A stretch of DNA of 64,000 bases from DATHZQ01 sp963823505 (GCA_963823505.1 CAWGLY010000005.1:1488001-1552000), one strand, 5' to 3'; numbered from the stretch's first letter, positions 24,444 to 33,894 are shown. Notes: generated by a model not told the origin, from the sequence alone. Program-made: numbers and translations.

Positions 24444-25823
24444 CTACTCGATCGGCTCGAACGTTGCGGTGAAGTGACGCAGCCAAGGAGCTTGCTCGAC
24501 GATCCGGTACCCCCGCAGCTGCGAAGCCCGAGCCGCCACCGCGATGATCACTTCGGCTACGTAGTCGATGTGGCTCTGGGTGTAGGTGCGCCGCGGGATC
24601 GCCAGCCGCACCAACTCCAGCGCCGCGGGGTCCTCGGTGCCGTCGGGATGCACGTGGCCGAACATGACGGAGCCCATCTCGACGCCCCGCACCCCACCAT
24701 CCCGGTACATCTCGGCGGCGAGCGCTTGCCCAGGGTATTGGCTGGGCGGGATGTGCGGGAGGAGGGCCTTGGCATCGAGATAGACGGCATGCCCGCCGGG
24801 CGGCTGCACGATCGGCACCCCGGCAGCCAGCACCTTGTCCGCCAGGTACGCCGTTGACCGGATCCGGTACCGCAGGTACTCCTCCTCGAGCACCTCGTCC
24901 AGCCCTTGTGCGATCGCCTCCAGGTCGTACCCCGCCAGACCGCCGTATGTCGGGAAGCCCTCGGTCAGCACCAGGAGATTGCGGCAGTCCTGAGCGATGC
25001 TCGCATCGTTCAGCCCGATGAAGCCGCCGATGTTGGCAAGACCGTCCTTCTTCGCCGACATCGTGCAGCCGTCGACGATGGAGAACATCTCCCTGGCGAT
25101 CGCTCGTGGCGTGGCGTCGGCGTAGCCTTCCTCCCGCTGTTTGATGAACCACGCGTTCTCGGCAAACCGGCATGCGTCGAGGAAGAGCAAGATTCCGTGC
25201 CGGTCGCATACGCGGCGCACGTCCCGCAGGTTGCCCAGCGACACGGGCTGCCCGCCGCCTGAGTTGTTCGTGACCGTGACCATCACGAAGGGAACGCGCT
25301 CCACTCCCACTGCTGCGACGGTTGCCTCCAGGGCAGCGACGTCCATGTTCCCCTTGAACGGGTGCAGCGACGACGGGTCGGTCCCTTCTTCGATCACGAG
25401 ATCCCGCGCCTCGGCACCCTGGTATTCGACGTTGGCGCGGGTGGTGTCGAAGTGGGTGTTGTTGGGCACGACGTCGCCGGGCTTGACCAGCACGGTGAAC
25501 AAGATGCGCTCAGCCGCCCGCCCCTGATGGGTGGGGATGATCTCGGCGAGCCCCGTCAAGTCCTTGATCGTGTCGCGGAAGCGGTAGTAGGACTTCGAGC
25601 CTGCATACGACTCATCCCCGTCCATCATCCCTGCCCACTGTTTCGAGGACATGGCGCCCGTACCCGAATCGGTGAGCAGGTCGATGATCACGTCGTCGCC
25701 GTGCAGCATGAAGAGGTTGAAACCCGCGGCGCTCAACGCAGCCGCTCGTTCGTCCGGCGTGGGATAGCGGATCGCCTGGACGCTGTGGATGCGGAACGGC
25801 TCGATGATGGTGCGGTACGGCAC
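24444..25823 (-). CDS. tnaA: Tryptophanase (beta-eliminating lyase)
   Basis: A 459-residue PLP enzyme, start at GTG 25823 with GAGGG a few bases upstream; a longer open frame to 26060 is not used. The PLP lysine motif MSAKKDGLANIGG places the Schiff-base Lys at 259. The family includes tryptophanase (tryptophan to indole, pyruvate and ammonia) and tyrosine phenol-lyase. Three places favour tryptophanase: GVRGVEMGS in place of the tyrosine phenol-lyase MERG, so the phenol-binding Arg is absent; RHFTATF retains the His of tryptophanase rather than the Phe of the lyase; and ALAAEMYR resembles tryptophanase. SAKKDGLANIGG itself is intermediate between the two. It is cytoplasmic. No leader peptide or permease gene was found nearby. 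Confidence 0.85.
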   Translation of the reverse strand: MPYRTIIEPFRIHSVQAIRYPTPDERAAALSAAGFNLFMLHGDDVIIDLLTDSGTGAMSSKQWAGMMDGDESYAGSKSYYRFRDTIKDLTGLAEIIPTHQGRAAERILFTVLVKPGDVVPNNTHFDTTRANVEYQGAEARDLVIEEGTDPSSLHPFKGNMDVAALEATVAAVGVERVPFVMVTVTNNSGGGQPVSLGNLRDVRRVCDRHGILLFLDACRFAENAWFIKQREEGYADATPRAIAREMFSIVDGCTMSAKKDGLANIGGFIGLNDASIAQDCRNLLVLTEGFPTYGGLAGYDLEAIAQGLDEVLEEEYLRYRIRSTAYLADKVLAAGVPIVQPPGGHAVYLDAKALLPHIPPSQYPGQALAAEMYRDGGVRGVEMGSVMFGHVHPDGTEDPAALELVRLAIPRRTYTQSHIDYVAEVIIAVAARASQLRGYRIVEQAPWLRHFTATFEPIE

Positions 25824-26062
25824 GGGACCCTCCAGGTAGCACGGTTGCCGACAGTTGATCGGTCTCGATCGCCGTTCGCAAGGGCCCGCCGTCCCGGTCC
25901 ACGCGGCCCAATTTCGACTCATCACTATTGACGATGATCCCGCGGCGGGGATGCGCGAAGGTGACACCTGGACCCCGAACCACGGTGTGTGGAGGCACCG
26001 GTTCGGGCCAGTTTTCGAGCAGAGGTAGGACTGCCTCGGGAAACCCAGGTAGGGGAACACAC

Positions 26063-26764
26063 ATGAAACGATTGACTGCGCTCTTCGCTGCGATCCTCAT
26101 CATCACGACCGTGGCGCCCGCATTTGGGCAGGACGGCGAAGCCGTCGAAAGCGGCCCCATCGGCTCAGGAGCCATGACGAGCGACCTGAAGGCCGCGGGC
26201 CACAAGAATGGCCGGTTGCCGGACAGTGTCCTCGCAGAGGTGGATGCAGGCGCCAACGAGCGCTGCTACCTCGAGTCGGACGCCGCCGCAGCGTGGCAAG
26301 TCCTCGTGCTTGCCGCCGAAGCCGACGGCGTCACGGGTTTTGCTGCAGGCTGGTGTTATCGCAGCGTCGCCCAGCAAGAGCGCACGTATGCCCGCAATTG
26401 CGGTTGGGTCCAAGATCCCGCGCCGCCGGCCGTCGAAGGTGAAGAGCCACCACCGCTGCCCGCGCCGCGCTGGGTATGCAACCCGCCGACCGCCCGCCCG
26501 GGGAAATCCAACCATGGTTGGGGTCGCGCCATCGACGTGGTCGACACGACGACGCACAAGGCGCACGTCCTCAAGTGCAGCGACCCGCAATTCGTTTGGC
26601 TGCAGGAGAACGGCTCACGCTACGGCTGGGTCTTGCCGTCATGGGCACGTTGCGGATCGAGCAAGCAAGAGCCCTGGCACTTCGAGTGGGCGGGCCTCAC
26701 CATCCCCATCTCTCAACTCATCATCGGCGAGCGGGAGGCACGCGGCGCCGAAGTCCCCCACTGA
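26063..26764 (+). CDS. VanY/M15-type D-alanyl-D-alanine carboxypeptidase family protein
   Basis: A 233-residue exported protein from ATG 26063, with AGGGG upstream. Residues 1-22 form a signal peptide. The M15 zinc-peptidase motifs are present: SNHGWGRAIDVVD (SxHxxGxAxD, with the His and Asp ligands) and EPWHFEW (ExxWH). An insertion rich in prolines lies between the first helix region and the catalytic motif (PAPPAVEGEEPPPLPAP). Family members trim stem peptides of peptidoglycan or act as autolysins; the exact bond is unknown. It is divergent from tnaA across 240 bp and convergent with the double 5'-nucleotidase gene, with a terminator hairpin between. Confidence 0.85.
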   Translation: MKRLTALFAAILIITTVAPAFGQDGEAVESGPIGSGAMTSDLKAAGHKNGRLPDSVLAEVDAGANERCYLESDAAAAWQVLVLAAEADGVTGFAAGWCYRSVAQQERTYARNCGWVQDPAPPAVEGEEPPPLPAPRWVCNPPTARPGKSNHGWGRAIDVVDTTTHKAHVLKCSDPQFVWLQENGSRYGWVLPSWARCGSSKQEPWHFEWAGLTIPISQLIIGEREARGAEVPH

Positions 26765-26784
26765 CCTGCCGAACCTGTACGCGG

Positions 26785-26814
26785 CAGGAGCCCCGCCACG
26801 AGGCAGGGCTCCTG
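26785..26814. terminator. Bidirectional terminator-like hairpin
   Basis: CAGGAGCCC (26785-26793) pairs perfectly with GGGCTCCTG (26806-26814) around a 12-base loop. It lies between the convergent M15 peptidase and 5'-nucleotidase genes, where it could end transcripts from both sides. No T-tract on either side. Confidence 0.6.
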
Positions 26815-26836
26815 GTCGGTGGTGAAACGGCTCAGC

Positions 26837-29800
26837 TCACGGGGTCGTGAACACGAGCCGACCCTCGATGGCAGGCGCAATGGGTGCGGTTTGCGCCTCC
26901 ACGTAGTTGATCACCGAGTCGCGCACGTACAGCTGGGTGTCGGCAATGATCTGATCGAGGGGCCAGATCGTCTCACCGTCGTTGTTGAAGTTGCACGAAC
27001 CGGCCGCGACGTAGTTCACGGTCGACACCGTGTACATCGTCGTTGCATCGGCGAGGTCGATGTCGACGCCGTCGATCGTCAGCGAGAGCACGTCATCCCC
27101 GTCCGGCGGCACGGCTGCACCCGAGTCCAGGAACTCGATGATGTTGCCGCCGTTGGTTGCCAGCACACACGTCGTGTAGTGCGAGTATCCGCCGTAGTCG
27201 TCCTCGTACTTGTAGTACCAGTAGTTGCGGTAACCCCGCTCGAGGATCTCCTTGAGCTGGACACCCGTCATCTCGAACACCACGAGTGAGTTCTCGTAGG
27301 GCATGAGCTCGAACATGTCACCTTTGGTGATGGTGACCGGGCTCGCCACCGTTGCCTCCTCGGCCACAACCCGATTCGACATCGCCCCAGACAGGTGGAT
27401 GTCCACCGCCACTCCGGCGTCATCGAGCTGCCAGGCAGCAGCGTCCGCCTGCAGGTTGGCGCCGTTGGTTTCCTGGGTGTACGCCTCCAGCGCATCGATG
27501 GGGACCTCGGTCTGCCCGATCTCCGTCGCGTTGTATACGTCAATCTCGGCGATGTACGGAGCCAGGAAGGCCTCGAGATCGGGATCCGGCGTCGCCTCGG
27601 CCGCCGGGATGACGTAGCCCTCCCGGAGCACGATGCCGTCGCCGATGAAGCCGACGTTGACGACGCCGAGGTTGAGCGCGTACCGCTCTGCCTGGGCGAC
27701 GAGAGTGCCCTCGGGGTTGACATCCGACGTGACCATGACGGCGGGGTCGAGCTTGGTGTGACTGTGCCCACCGACGATGACGTCGAGACCCGCCACCGCT
27801 TGGGCGATCATCTCGTCGCTGTCGATCTCGTCTCCGTACGGGGAGTAGCCGACATGGGTGAGACCGACCATCAGGTCGGGATCCTCTGCGGCAAGGACGT
27901 CGGGCACCACTGTCGGTGCGACCTCGTACGCAAGCTCGTAGGTCATCCCTGGGATGTTCGTCGGCAGCTCGTAGCGATAGATTCGCGAGTTGGTGAACCC
28001 GAGCACCACCACCTTCTTGCCGTTGACGTCAATGGTGACGTAGTCCTCGACGTTGTCGTTGATGAACCCGTAGGAACCGTCATCATCCATGTTCGCCGTG
28101 CCCAGCAGCGCGAACTCGGCCTGACCGAGCATCGTCGCAAACGTATCGGGCCCAAAGTTGAATTCGTGGTTCCCCACGACCATGGCGTCGTATCCGAGCA
28201 GGTTCATCCCACCGGCGATGGGGTTGTCGTTGCGGTCCTTGAAGAAGTACGCAAACGAATTGCCCTGGAACGTGTCGCCTGCGTCGAGCAGCAGCGCATC
28301 CGGGTTGTGTTCCCGCTGCTCCGCGATCAACGACGCAACAAGCGCCATACCGTTGGGATCGCCACGGTAGGTGCCGGCAGGCCAGTTTCCGTGAGTGTCG
28401 TTCGTGTGCATGATCGTGACGACATCGTCGAGGCGAACGATGCGATCCATCGGAATGTCCTCGGCATCGATGACTTCGAGCATGCCGATGTACTCGACGA
28501 AACCCTCCTGCATGTCGTAGTAGGTATTCCACCGGTTCGTGCCTTCGGCAAACGTGACCCACCCGTCCTGCCCGCCGGCGAGGAAGTCGTTGGTCGCGAT
28601 GCGGTACACCGCGTCGCGATCGAGAGGCTCACCGTCAATCTCGATGCCGTAGGCGCCCCACGCCGTCGGCGCATCGTCGCCGGTGTCGTTGTACCAGTGG
28701 TAGCTGGCGCCCGACGTCTGCAGGATGCCCTTGTACAGCGTCGCCGACTGATCGAGCAGCTCCTGGATCTGCGCTCCAGTCATGTCCATGAGGTACAGCG
28801 TGTTGCCAAACGGCAACACCTCGAACGTGTCACCCCAGGTCACGGTATGCGGCAGTGATGCCCCTTCAGGAATCACGATGTCGGCGCGGAGCCCTCCCGG
28901 GTTGGTGAACGCCACGTCGACTGTGCCGTTGAGCTCGCCGTCGTCGTAGAGATCGGCGCTCCACAGCATGGAGTCCGTGACGATGTCGCCCACGACCGAT
29001 TCGTTGTTGTAGTCACGCACGAGATCGATGTTGGTGAGACCAACGGGCTCGTCGACGATGGGCGCCACCACCTCAGCCCAGAAGGCCACCCGGGACGCAA
29101 CGAACAGGTCGGTGTTCTCTACGATCCAAATAGCGTCGTCTACCAACGCGGCAGCTGCCGCAGGATCGATGGCGGCGGCGTAGGTGTCCACGCGATCTAC
29201 GAACAGTGCCAGCTTGGCCTCAGCCCGCTTCACGGCGCCGGTGGTGAGTGCAGACTCGGCGGCGCGCAGCGTGTTGTAGAGGCTGCGGAATGCGAGGGGA
29301 CTCTCGATGAGCCCGTCGTCACGCATAGCTTCGAGGTCCGCCATCAGCCCCTGAATCGTGACGTCCGCGGTGATCGTGTGCAGTTCGTAGTTGGTCACAG
29401 CCAGGCGCTTCGCGGTGGTGTCGACCGCGACGTCGATCTGACCTACCCACCTGCCGTAGTAGCCGGCAGACACGATGGCCGTTTCGCCGACGTACAGCGG
29501 CTCGAACAACGCCTGGTGTTGGTGCCCGCCGATCATGAGATCCACAGGCATCTCAGCCTCAATGAGCTGTTGGGCGACCGTGGCCAGACCTTCATACGGG
29601 CCACTGTCCTCGGTTCCCATGTGGGCTACGACCACGAGGGCGTCGGCTTGGGCGAGCACCTCGTCGTAGTAGTGCATGATCGTCTCGGTGAGGTCCTTGA
29701 AGACGAGACCCTCGGTGGTGCCCAGCAGGGTCACCTCAGGGGTCTCCTCCGTGGCGACACCGATGACGCCGAGGGTGACGGGGTGCTGAGGGGTGCCGAG

Positions 29801-30298
29801 CTGGAGCAGCTCATACGGTGCGGCGAACGGTGGCAGATCCCAATCCGTCCCCTCGAGCACCACGTTCGCACCGAGCCACGGATACGCAGATTGGGCAACC
29901 CGCTCTTCGAGGATCTCGAGACCCTTGTCGAACTCGTGGTTGCCGAACACGGCGAGGTCATATCCGAGCATGTTGTAGATGTCGATCGTGCTCTCGCCGA
30001 GCAGGAGCTGCGAGATGGCAGGAGCGGCGAAGAACTCGTCGCCCACGTCGATCAACGCAACGTTGTCGTCGCCGATGCCGGCTCGTACGTCGTTGACGAG
30101 ATCGGCGATGTACGCCGAACCGCCGCGACCGAGATAGTCGGTCTCCAGTCTCCCGTGGAAGTCGTTGGTGTGCAGGATGGTCACTTCGGCGATGTCGCCG
30201 GCCGCATCGAGCGGCTCCTCCTGGGCGGCCGCCGCCACAGGCATCACCATGGCGAGGACGACGATGAGAATCAACAAGGCCTTCCGTTTACGGTGCAT
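26837..30298 (-). CDS. Exported tandem 5'-nucleotidase/UshA-like protein (two copies)
   Basis: A 1153-residue protein, about twice the usual size, with a signal peptide at residues 1-25. It contains two complete metallophosphatase plus C-terminal domain units. Copy 1 has HTNDFHGRL (about 43), DVGDEF, FGNHEFD and GGHQHQ; copy 2 starts near residue 630 with HTNDTHGNW, DAGDTFQGN, VGNHEFNFG and GGHSHTKL. Each unit is followed by a 5'-nucleotidase C-terminal domain. Both copies keep the metal-site Asp, Asn and His residues, so both may be active. Family members hydrolyse extracellular nucleotides or UDP-sugars, releasing nucleosides; the BMP importer at 19-24 kb could take such products up, but this link is inferred. 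ATG 30298 is the start. No cell-wall anchor motif is seen. Confidence 0.9.
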   Translation of the reverse strand: MHRKRKALLILIVVLAMVMPVAAAAQEEPLDAAGDIAEVTILHTNDFHGRLETDYLGRGGSAYIADLVNDVRAGIGDDNVALIDVGDEFFAAPAISQLLLGESTIDIYNMLGYDLAVFGNHEFDKGLEILEERVAQSAYPWLGANVVLEGTDWDLPPFAAPYELLQLGTPQHPVTLGVIGVATEETPEVTLLGTTEGLVFKDLTETIMHYYDEVLAQADALVVVAHMGTEDSGPYEGLATVAQQLIEAEMPVDLMIGGHQHQALFEPLYVGETAIVSAGYYGRWVGQIDVAVDTTAKRLAVTNYELHTITADVTIQGLMADLEAMRDDGLIESPLAFRSLYNTLRAAESALTTGAVKRAEAKLALFVDRVDTYAAAIDPAAAAALVDDAIWIVENTDLFVASRVAFWAEVVAPIVDEPVGLTNIDLVRDYNNESVVGDIVTDSMLWSADLYDDGELNGTVDVAFTNPGGLRADIVIPEGASLPHTVTWGDTFEVLPFGNTLYLMDMTGAQIQELLDQSATLYKGILQTSGASYHWYNDTGDDAPTAWGAYGIEIDGEPLDRDAVYRIATNDFLAGGQDGWVTFAEGTNRWNTYYDMQEGFVEYIGMLEVIDAEDIPMDRIVRLDDVVTIMHTNDTHGNWPAGTYRGDPNGMALVASLIAEQREHNPDALLLDAGDTFQGNSFAYFFKDRNDNPIAGGMNLLGYDAMVVGNHEFNFGPDTFATMLGQAEFALLGTANMDDDGSYGFINDNVEDYVTIDVNGKKVVVLGFTNSRIYRYELPTNIPGMTYELAYEVAPTVVPDVLAAEDPDLMVGLTHVGYSPYGDEIDSDEMIAQAVAGLDVIVGGHSHTKLDPAVMVTSDVNPEGTLVAQAERYALNLGVVNVGFIGDGIVLREGYVIPAAEATPDPDLEAFLAPYIAEIDVYNATEIGQTEVPIDALEAYTQETNGANLQADAAAWQLDDAGVAVDIHLSGAMSNRVVAEEATVASPVTITKGDMFELMPYENSLVVFEMTGVQLKEILERGYRNYWYYKYEDDYGGYSHYTTCVLATNGGNIIEFLDSGAAVPPDGDDVLSLTIDGVDIDLADATTMYTVSTVNYVAAGSCNFNNDGETIWPLDQIIADTQLYVRDSVINYVEAQTAPIAPAIEGRLVFTTP

Positions 30299-30509
30299 GG
30301 CACCCCACTCTCTCGACGGACCTCCCGAGCGTCTCGCTCACCGGTCAGCCGTGCCGACCAGGTCATCGGAGCGGTCAACAGCCTTCAACTCGTCACCTTC
30401 GCGTGGCCGGCTCGCTCTGGGCGAGTGCCAAACGTCCCCGCACCGGCCCTAACCCGGCGCCGTGTGGGCCTCCATAGAATGCCGGAGATCGCGCGAGAAG
30501 GGCGGCCAC

Positions 30510-31301
30510 GTGGTGGTCTTCGACAGGATCTCATTCGACGTGACGGATGCCGTCGCCACCGTCACGTTCGACCGACCCGACGATGCCAACGCAATGGATC
30601 TTCCCCTGATGATCGAGTTGATGCATGCCGCCATCCGCTGCGACGAGGACCCGGCAATTCGCGCTGTGGTCGTCACCGGCAAGGGCAGGTTCTTCTCTGC
30701 GGGGGGCGATCTCGCAGGCTTCGCAGAGGCGGGGGAAGGCGCCGGCATGCTGCTCAAGGAGATGACGACCTACTTCCACGCCGCCATCTCCCGGTTCTCG
30801 AGGATGGACCCACCCATCATCGCCGCCGTGAACGGCACTGCGGCGGGGGCAGGCATGTCGTTCGTCGCGGCGTGCGACCTCGCCGTCGCCGCCGAATCCG
30901 CGATGTTCACGTCCGCCTACACCGCAGCGTCGCTCACTCCGGATGGAAGCTCCACCTACTTCGTGCCCCGGCTTGTCGGCATGCGCAGGGCCATGGAGCT
31001 GATGCTCACCAACCGCCGGCTCAGCGCAGCTGAAGCGCTGGACTGGGGTCTTGTCAACCAGGTGGTGCCTGACGGCGAGTTGATGGACACGGCTTACGGC
31101 ATCGCCGCACGTCTTGCGCAGGGCGGCACCCTTGCCTACGGCGCCGTGAAGCGACTTCTGCACGAGACGTTTGCCGGTTCGCTGGAGACCCAGATGGAGC
31201 TGGAGGCCCGCTCCATTGCGGCCATGTCCCACACCCGGGACGGGCGGGAAGGCGTTGCGGCGTTCCTCGAGAAGCGGCGGCCCGAGTTCCGAGGCGAGTG
31301 A
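30510..31301 (+). CDS. Enoyl-CoA hydratase/isomerase family protein
   Basis: A 263-residue crotonase-fold protein; GTG 30510 (or 30513) is the start after a GAGAAGG-like site. The acyl-CoA oxyanion segments are GRFFSAGGDLAGF and PIIAAVNGTAAGAGMSFVAACDLAVA. The second lacks the Glu of the classical hydratase motif at the position after AGAG, so isomerase or other crotonase activity is possible. The C-terminus (EGVAAFLEKRRPEFRG) is typical. It acts in the cytoplasm in fatty acid or related degradation. The next gene, a redoxin, starts 78 bp downstream. Confidence 0.88.
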   Translation: MVVFDRISFDVTDAVATVTFDRPDDANAMDLPLMIELMHAAIRCDEDPAIRAVVVTGKGRFFSAGGDLAGFAEAGEGAGMLLKEMTTYFHAAISRFSRMDPPIIAAVNGTAAGAGMSFVAACDLAVAAESAMFTSAYTAASLTPDGSSTYFVPRLVGMRRAMELMLTNRRLSAAEALDWGLVNQVVPDGELMDTAYGIAARLAQGGTLAYGAVKRLLHETFAGSLETQMELEARSIAAMSHTRDGREGVAAFLEKRRPEFRGE

Positions 31302-31379
31302 GTCGCGGCCGCGACCCGGCCGAGCGTGCCAGGCCCCGCACGAGTAGCTTCGGACCTGACGGCGAGGAGGTGCCCGAGA

Positions 31380-31955
31380 TTGCGCAGTGACATGGTTCCC
31401 GGTGCGACGCTGCCCGACTACGAGCTTCCCGATCATCGGGGCCGGCCGACCCGGCTTTCGGCGATCCAGGGCATCGACCCACTCATCGTCCACATTGCGC
31501 GTGGCAGCTACTGCCCCCAGGAGCACCAGATGGGCCGCGAGCTCGTAGGGATGTTCCCCCGGATCCAGGTCGGCAACGCACACCTCGTCACCATTTCACC
31601 GAACACGCGGCGGGAGCTCGTGGAGTTCAAGGCGTCCCTCGGCGCCGGTTGGCCGTTTCTCGGGGATGCCGAGCTGTCGGTCGCCGAGGATCTCGACATC
31701 GTCGAGTACACCGAGCCGGTGCACCGCTCCGCCATTCCCCACACCCTTGTGCTCGGCCCCGACCTCGAGATCTTCAAGATCTACATGGGGTACTACTACT
31801 GGGGGCGGCCGTCGATGCACGAGCTCCACAACGACCTCCGCACGCTCTCAGCACGCATTCGCCCCGACTGGGACATCGTGAAACCGGAAGTGCGCGCCGC
31901 CTGGGAAGACGCAGAACGTCGCAGCACGGCGTTCTACCCCTACGGTCGACGCTGA
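31380..31955 (+). CDS. Peroxiredoxin/AhpC-TSA-like redoxin
   Basis: A 191-residue protein with the thioredoxin fold of AhpC/TSA proteins: VPGATLPDYELPDHRG at the N-terminus and the site region HIARGSYCPQEHQMGRELV, which has one Cys where the peroxidatic residue should be; the usual upstream P..T pattern is not clear. TTG 31380 is preferred because GGAGG sits nine bases upstream, whereas the in-frame ATG 31392 is too far from it. It probably reduces peroxides or acts as a thiol oxidoreductase in the cytoplasm. A single Cys suggests a one-Cys mechanism or a non-catalytic relative. Confidence 0.75.
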   Translation: MRSDMVPGATLPDYELPDHRGRPTRLSAIQGIDPLIVHIARGSYCPQEHQMGRELVGMFPRIQVGNAHLVTISPNTRRELVEFKASLGAGWPFLGDAELSVAEDLDIVEYTEPVHRSAIPHTLVLGPDLEIFKIYMGYYYWGRPSMHELHNDLRTLSARIRPDWDIVKPEVRAAWEDAERRSTAFYPYGRR

Positions 31956-32026
31956 AGCCCCGACCTCATTCGATCCCTGCGCGGTGGCGACTGGACGGTG
32001 CGGGCCGGCTGGGATAATCGGCGGCT

Positions 32027-33154
32027 GTGTTCGGACCAACCCGTCTCGCCTACGCCCTGCGTCCCCACGCCCCGGGGGCGATCATCGCCGCTGCTGCCGC
32101 AGTGGCGATCATGTTCGTCTCGACCCCGTTTCTCCTCCCCGAGATCGCCGCTCGGTTTGGGGTCACGGTCGGTGTCGCCGGAAGAATGTCGGTCGCCCAG
32201 GTCGGGGGGTTCGCCCTCACGACCCTGGCGCTGCCGAGGTTGGTTGCCCCCTCAGGCCGAGTTCTTCGCCTGGGCGGGGCTGCGCTGGTCGTCGCCAATC
32301 TGGTGAGCATCTTGGTGCCGACCTTCCCGCTGTTCCTCGCCGTCCGCTTTGTCGCCGGGGTGGCAGGCGGAACGCTCACCTGGTTGGCGTGGGGCGATGC
32401 AATGCGCTCCCCGCGGACGCTGACCAGCGTCGCCTCGGTTGGCCCGGTGGCCGCACTCGTCGCCTCACCACTGATGTCGGCCGTCGCAGGGGTCGGCGGC
32501 GCTGCAATCTGGCTGCTGCTGGCGGCGACCGCCCTCCCATCGGTCCTCCTGGGCTTTGAGCCGGAAGGTGAAGTCGCACAACCGGGAGCGGTGAGCCGGT
32601 CGAGATCCAACCGCGTCCTGCTGGTGGCGCTGTTCGTGGTGACGCTGTCTGGAACGAGCCTCTTCATCTTCGCCGCCGTTGCCGCTGCCGACGTGCACGG
32701 CCTGTCGCCGTTTGCGGCCTCCATCGGGTATAGCCTCAACGCAGCGGCAGGGATTCTCGGCGCCCGGCTGGCCCACCGCCACCGGCGACCGGGCTGGTGG
32801 TTTGCGAGTGTTGGGATTGCCGCGTTTCTCACCGTCGGCGGTGGCACCGCGCTGTTCTTCGTCGGCATGGCCTGGTGGGGCTTCGGGTGGTGGATGGGCC
32901 TCCCCGGAGTGTTGCGCATGCTCACCGAACGATCGTTGCTCCCCGACGAGCGAGCCGGCCATGCCCAAGGTTTGATGGCAGTGGGACGAGCTATCGGGCC
33001 CCTCGTCGGGGGTCACTTCGCCGACTCGGGCGCCTGGACCACCCTTGCGATCGTTGCCGGCAGTGGTCTGGCCCTCGGTGGCGGGAGCATCGTCGCCGTG
33101 GACGAAGGCCGAGACCGGCTCCCCCCTTCCGACCCTCGAGTCTTCGCTGGTTGA
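32027..33154 (+). CDS. Major facilitator superfamily transporter
   Basis: A 375-residue membrane protein with about 12 helices starting at GTG 32027. The N-terminal half (IIAAAAAVAIMFVSTPFLLPEIAARFGVTVGVAG) resembles the first two helices of MFS drug or metabolite exporters, and loop motif A is only weakly kept. The substrate is unknown. It is 71 bp after the redoxin gene on the same strand. The protein is somewhat shorter than the usual 400 residues. Confidence 0.8.
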   Translation: MFGPTRLAYALRPHAPGAIIAAAAAVAIMFVSTPFLLPEIAARFGVTVGVAGRMSVAQVGGFALTTLALPRLVAPSGRVLRLGGAALVVANLVSILVPTFPLFLAVRFVAGVAGGTLTWLAWGDAMRSPRTLTSVASVGPVAALVASPLMSAVAGVGGAAIWLLLAATALPSVLLGFEPEGEVAQPGAVSRSRSNRVLLVALFVVTLSGTSLFIFAAVAAADVHGLSPFAASIGYSLNAAAGILGARLAHRHRRPGWWFASVGIAAFLTVGGGTALFFVGMAWWGFGWWMGLPGVLRMLTERSLLPDERAGHAQGLMAVGRAIGPLVGGHFADSGAWTTLAIVAGSGLALGGGSIVAVDEGRDRLPPSDPRVFAG

Positions 33155-33387
33155 GGTGCCACCGGCCGATCACACCCGCCCATTTCCCTCCTACAGGAGG
33201 ATCGAGGATTCGGCTGCCCGCCCGGGGAAAGGTCACATGCTTCGGGCGCAGCGCCGGAGCTCGGCCGGCTATCTGGTGCTTCACGCTTGGGCGGGGTCCG
33301 ATCACGAAGCGCGAGACGACACGTCCGGAGGTGTCGAACGTAAGCTGAGTCCGGGGGACCTCGTCGATACGGAGATCGGGTGCGTCC

Positions 33388-33894
33388 ATGACGAGCGGTG
33401 TCATCGTCAGCGGCCTCTACGGCTCGGGAAAGTCGACGGTCGTTGAAGAGATCGCCGACGTCCTCGAGGGCGCTGCAGTTCCCTACGGTGCGCTCGATCT
33501 CGACTGGCTGTGGTGGTTCGACGTGCCGGAATACAGTCGTCTCGACGCGTTGCGGGTGTTGTCAGGCAATCTGACCGCAGTCACCGGCGCGTACCTGGAT
33601 GCAGGTGTCACCCGCTTCGTGATGGCGTGGTCCCTGCGCGACCTGAGTGACGTTGCCCGCATTCGCGCTGCACTGCGATTCCCGGTCAAGGTGGTCGAGT
33701 TGACTGTCCCGCTTTCTGTGATCGAGTCCCGGCTGGGTTCGGTGGTCACCACTGGTCGGAAGGCAGACCTGCGCGAGGCACATCGCTGGTACAGCGAGGG
33801 GCTCGGCACCGGACTCGGAGACATCGAGGTACGCAACGATCGCCCCGTCCGAGAAGTGGCTGGAGAGATCCTCACTTGGCTCGGCTGGATATGA
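33388..33894 (+). CDS. P-loop kinase-like protein (AAA/nucleotide-kinase fold)
   Basis: A 168-residue protein with the Walker A motif GLYGSGKST at residues 9-17 and a later DRPVREVAGEIL segment resembling the lid or final helix of small kinases. A Walker B-like ALDLDWLWW follows. It probably phosphorylates a small molecule or is a shikimate/adenylate-kinase-like protein of unknown substrate. The start is ATG 33388. About 230 bp separate it from the MFS gene; I see no clear features there. Confidence 0.75.
   Translation: MTSGVIVSGLYGSGKSTVVEEIADVLEGAAVPYGALDLDWLWWFDVPEYSRLDALRVLSGNLTAVTGAYLDAGVTRFVMAWSLRDLSDVARIRAALRFPVKVVELTVPLSVIESRLGSVVTTGRKADLREAHRWYSEGLGTGLGDIEVRNDRPVREVAGEILTWLGWI

Noticed and set aside
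24444..26060. Tyrosine phenol-lyase as the identity of the PLP lyase, and the longer N-terminus to 26060
   Set aside because: The lyase-specific Arg is missing and the tryptophanase His is present; the extra 79 codons have no homology and the GTG at 25823 has a suitable ribosome-binding site.
27395..28858. A 487-codon plus-strand frame inside the double 5'-nucleotidase gene
   Set aside because: The minus-strand product has all metallophosphatase motifs; the plus frame has none.
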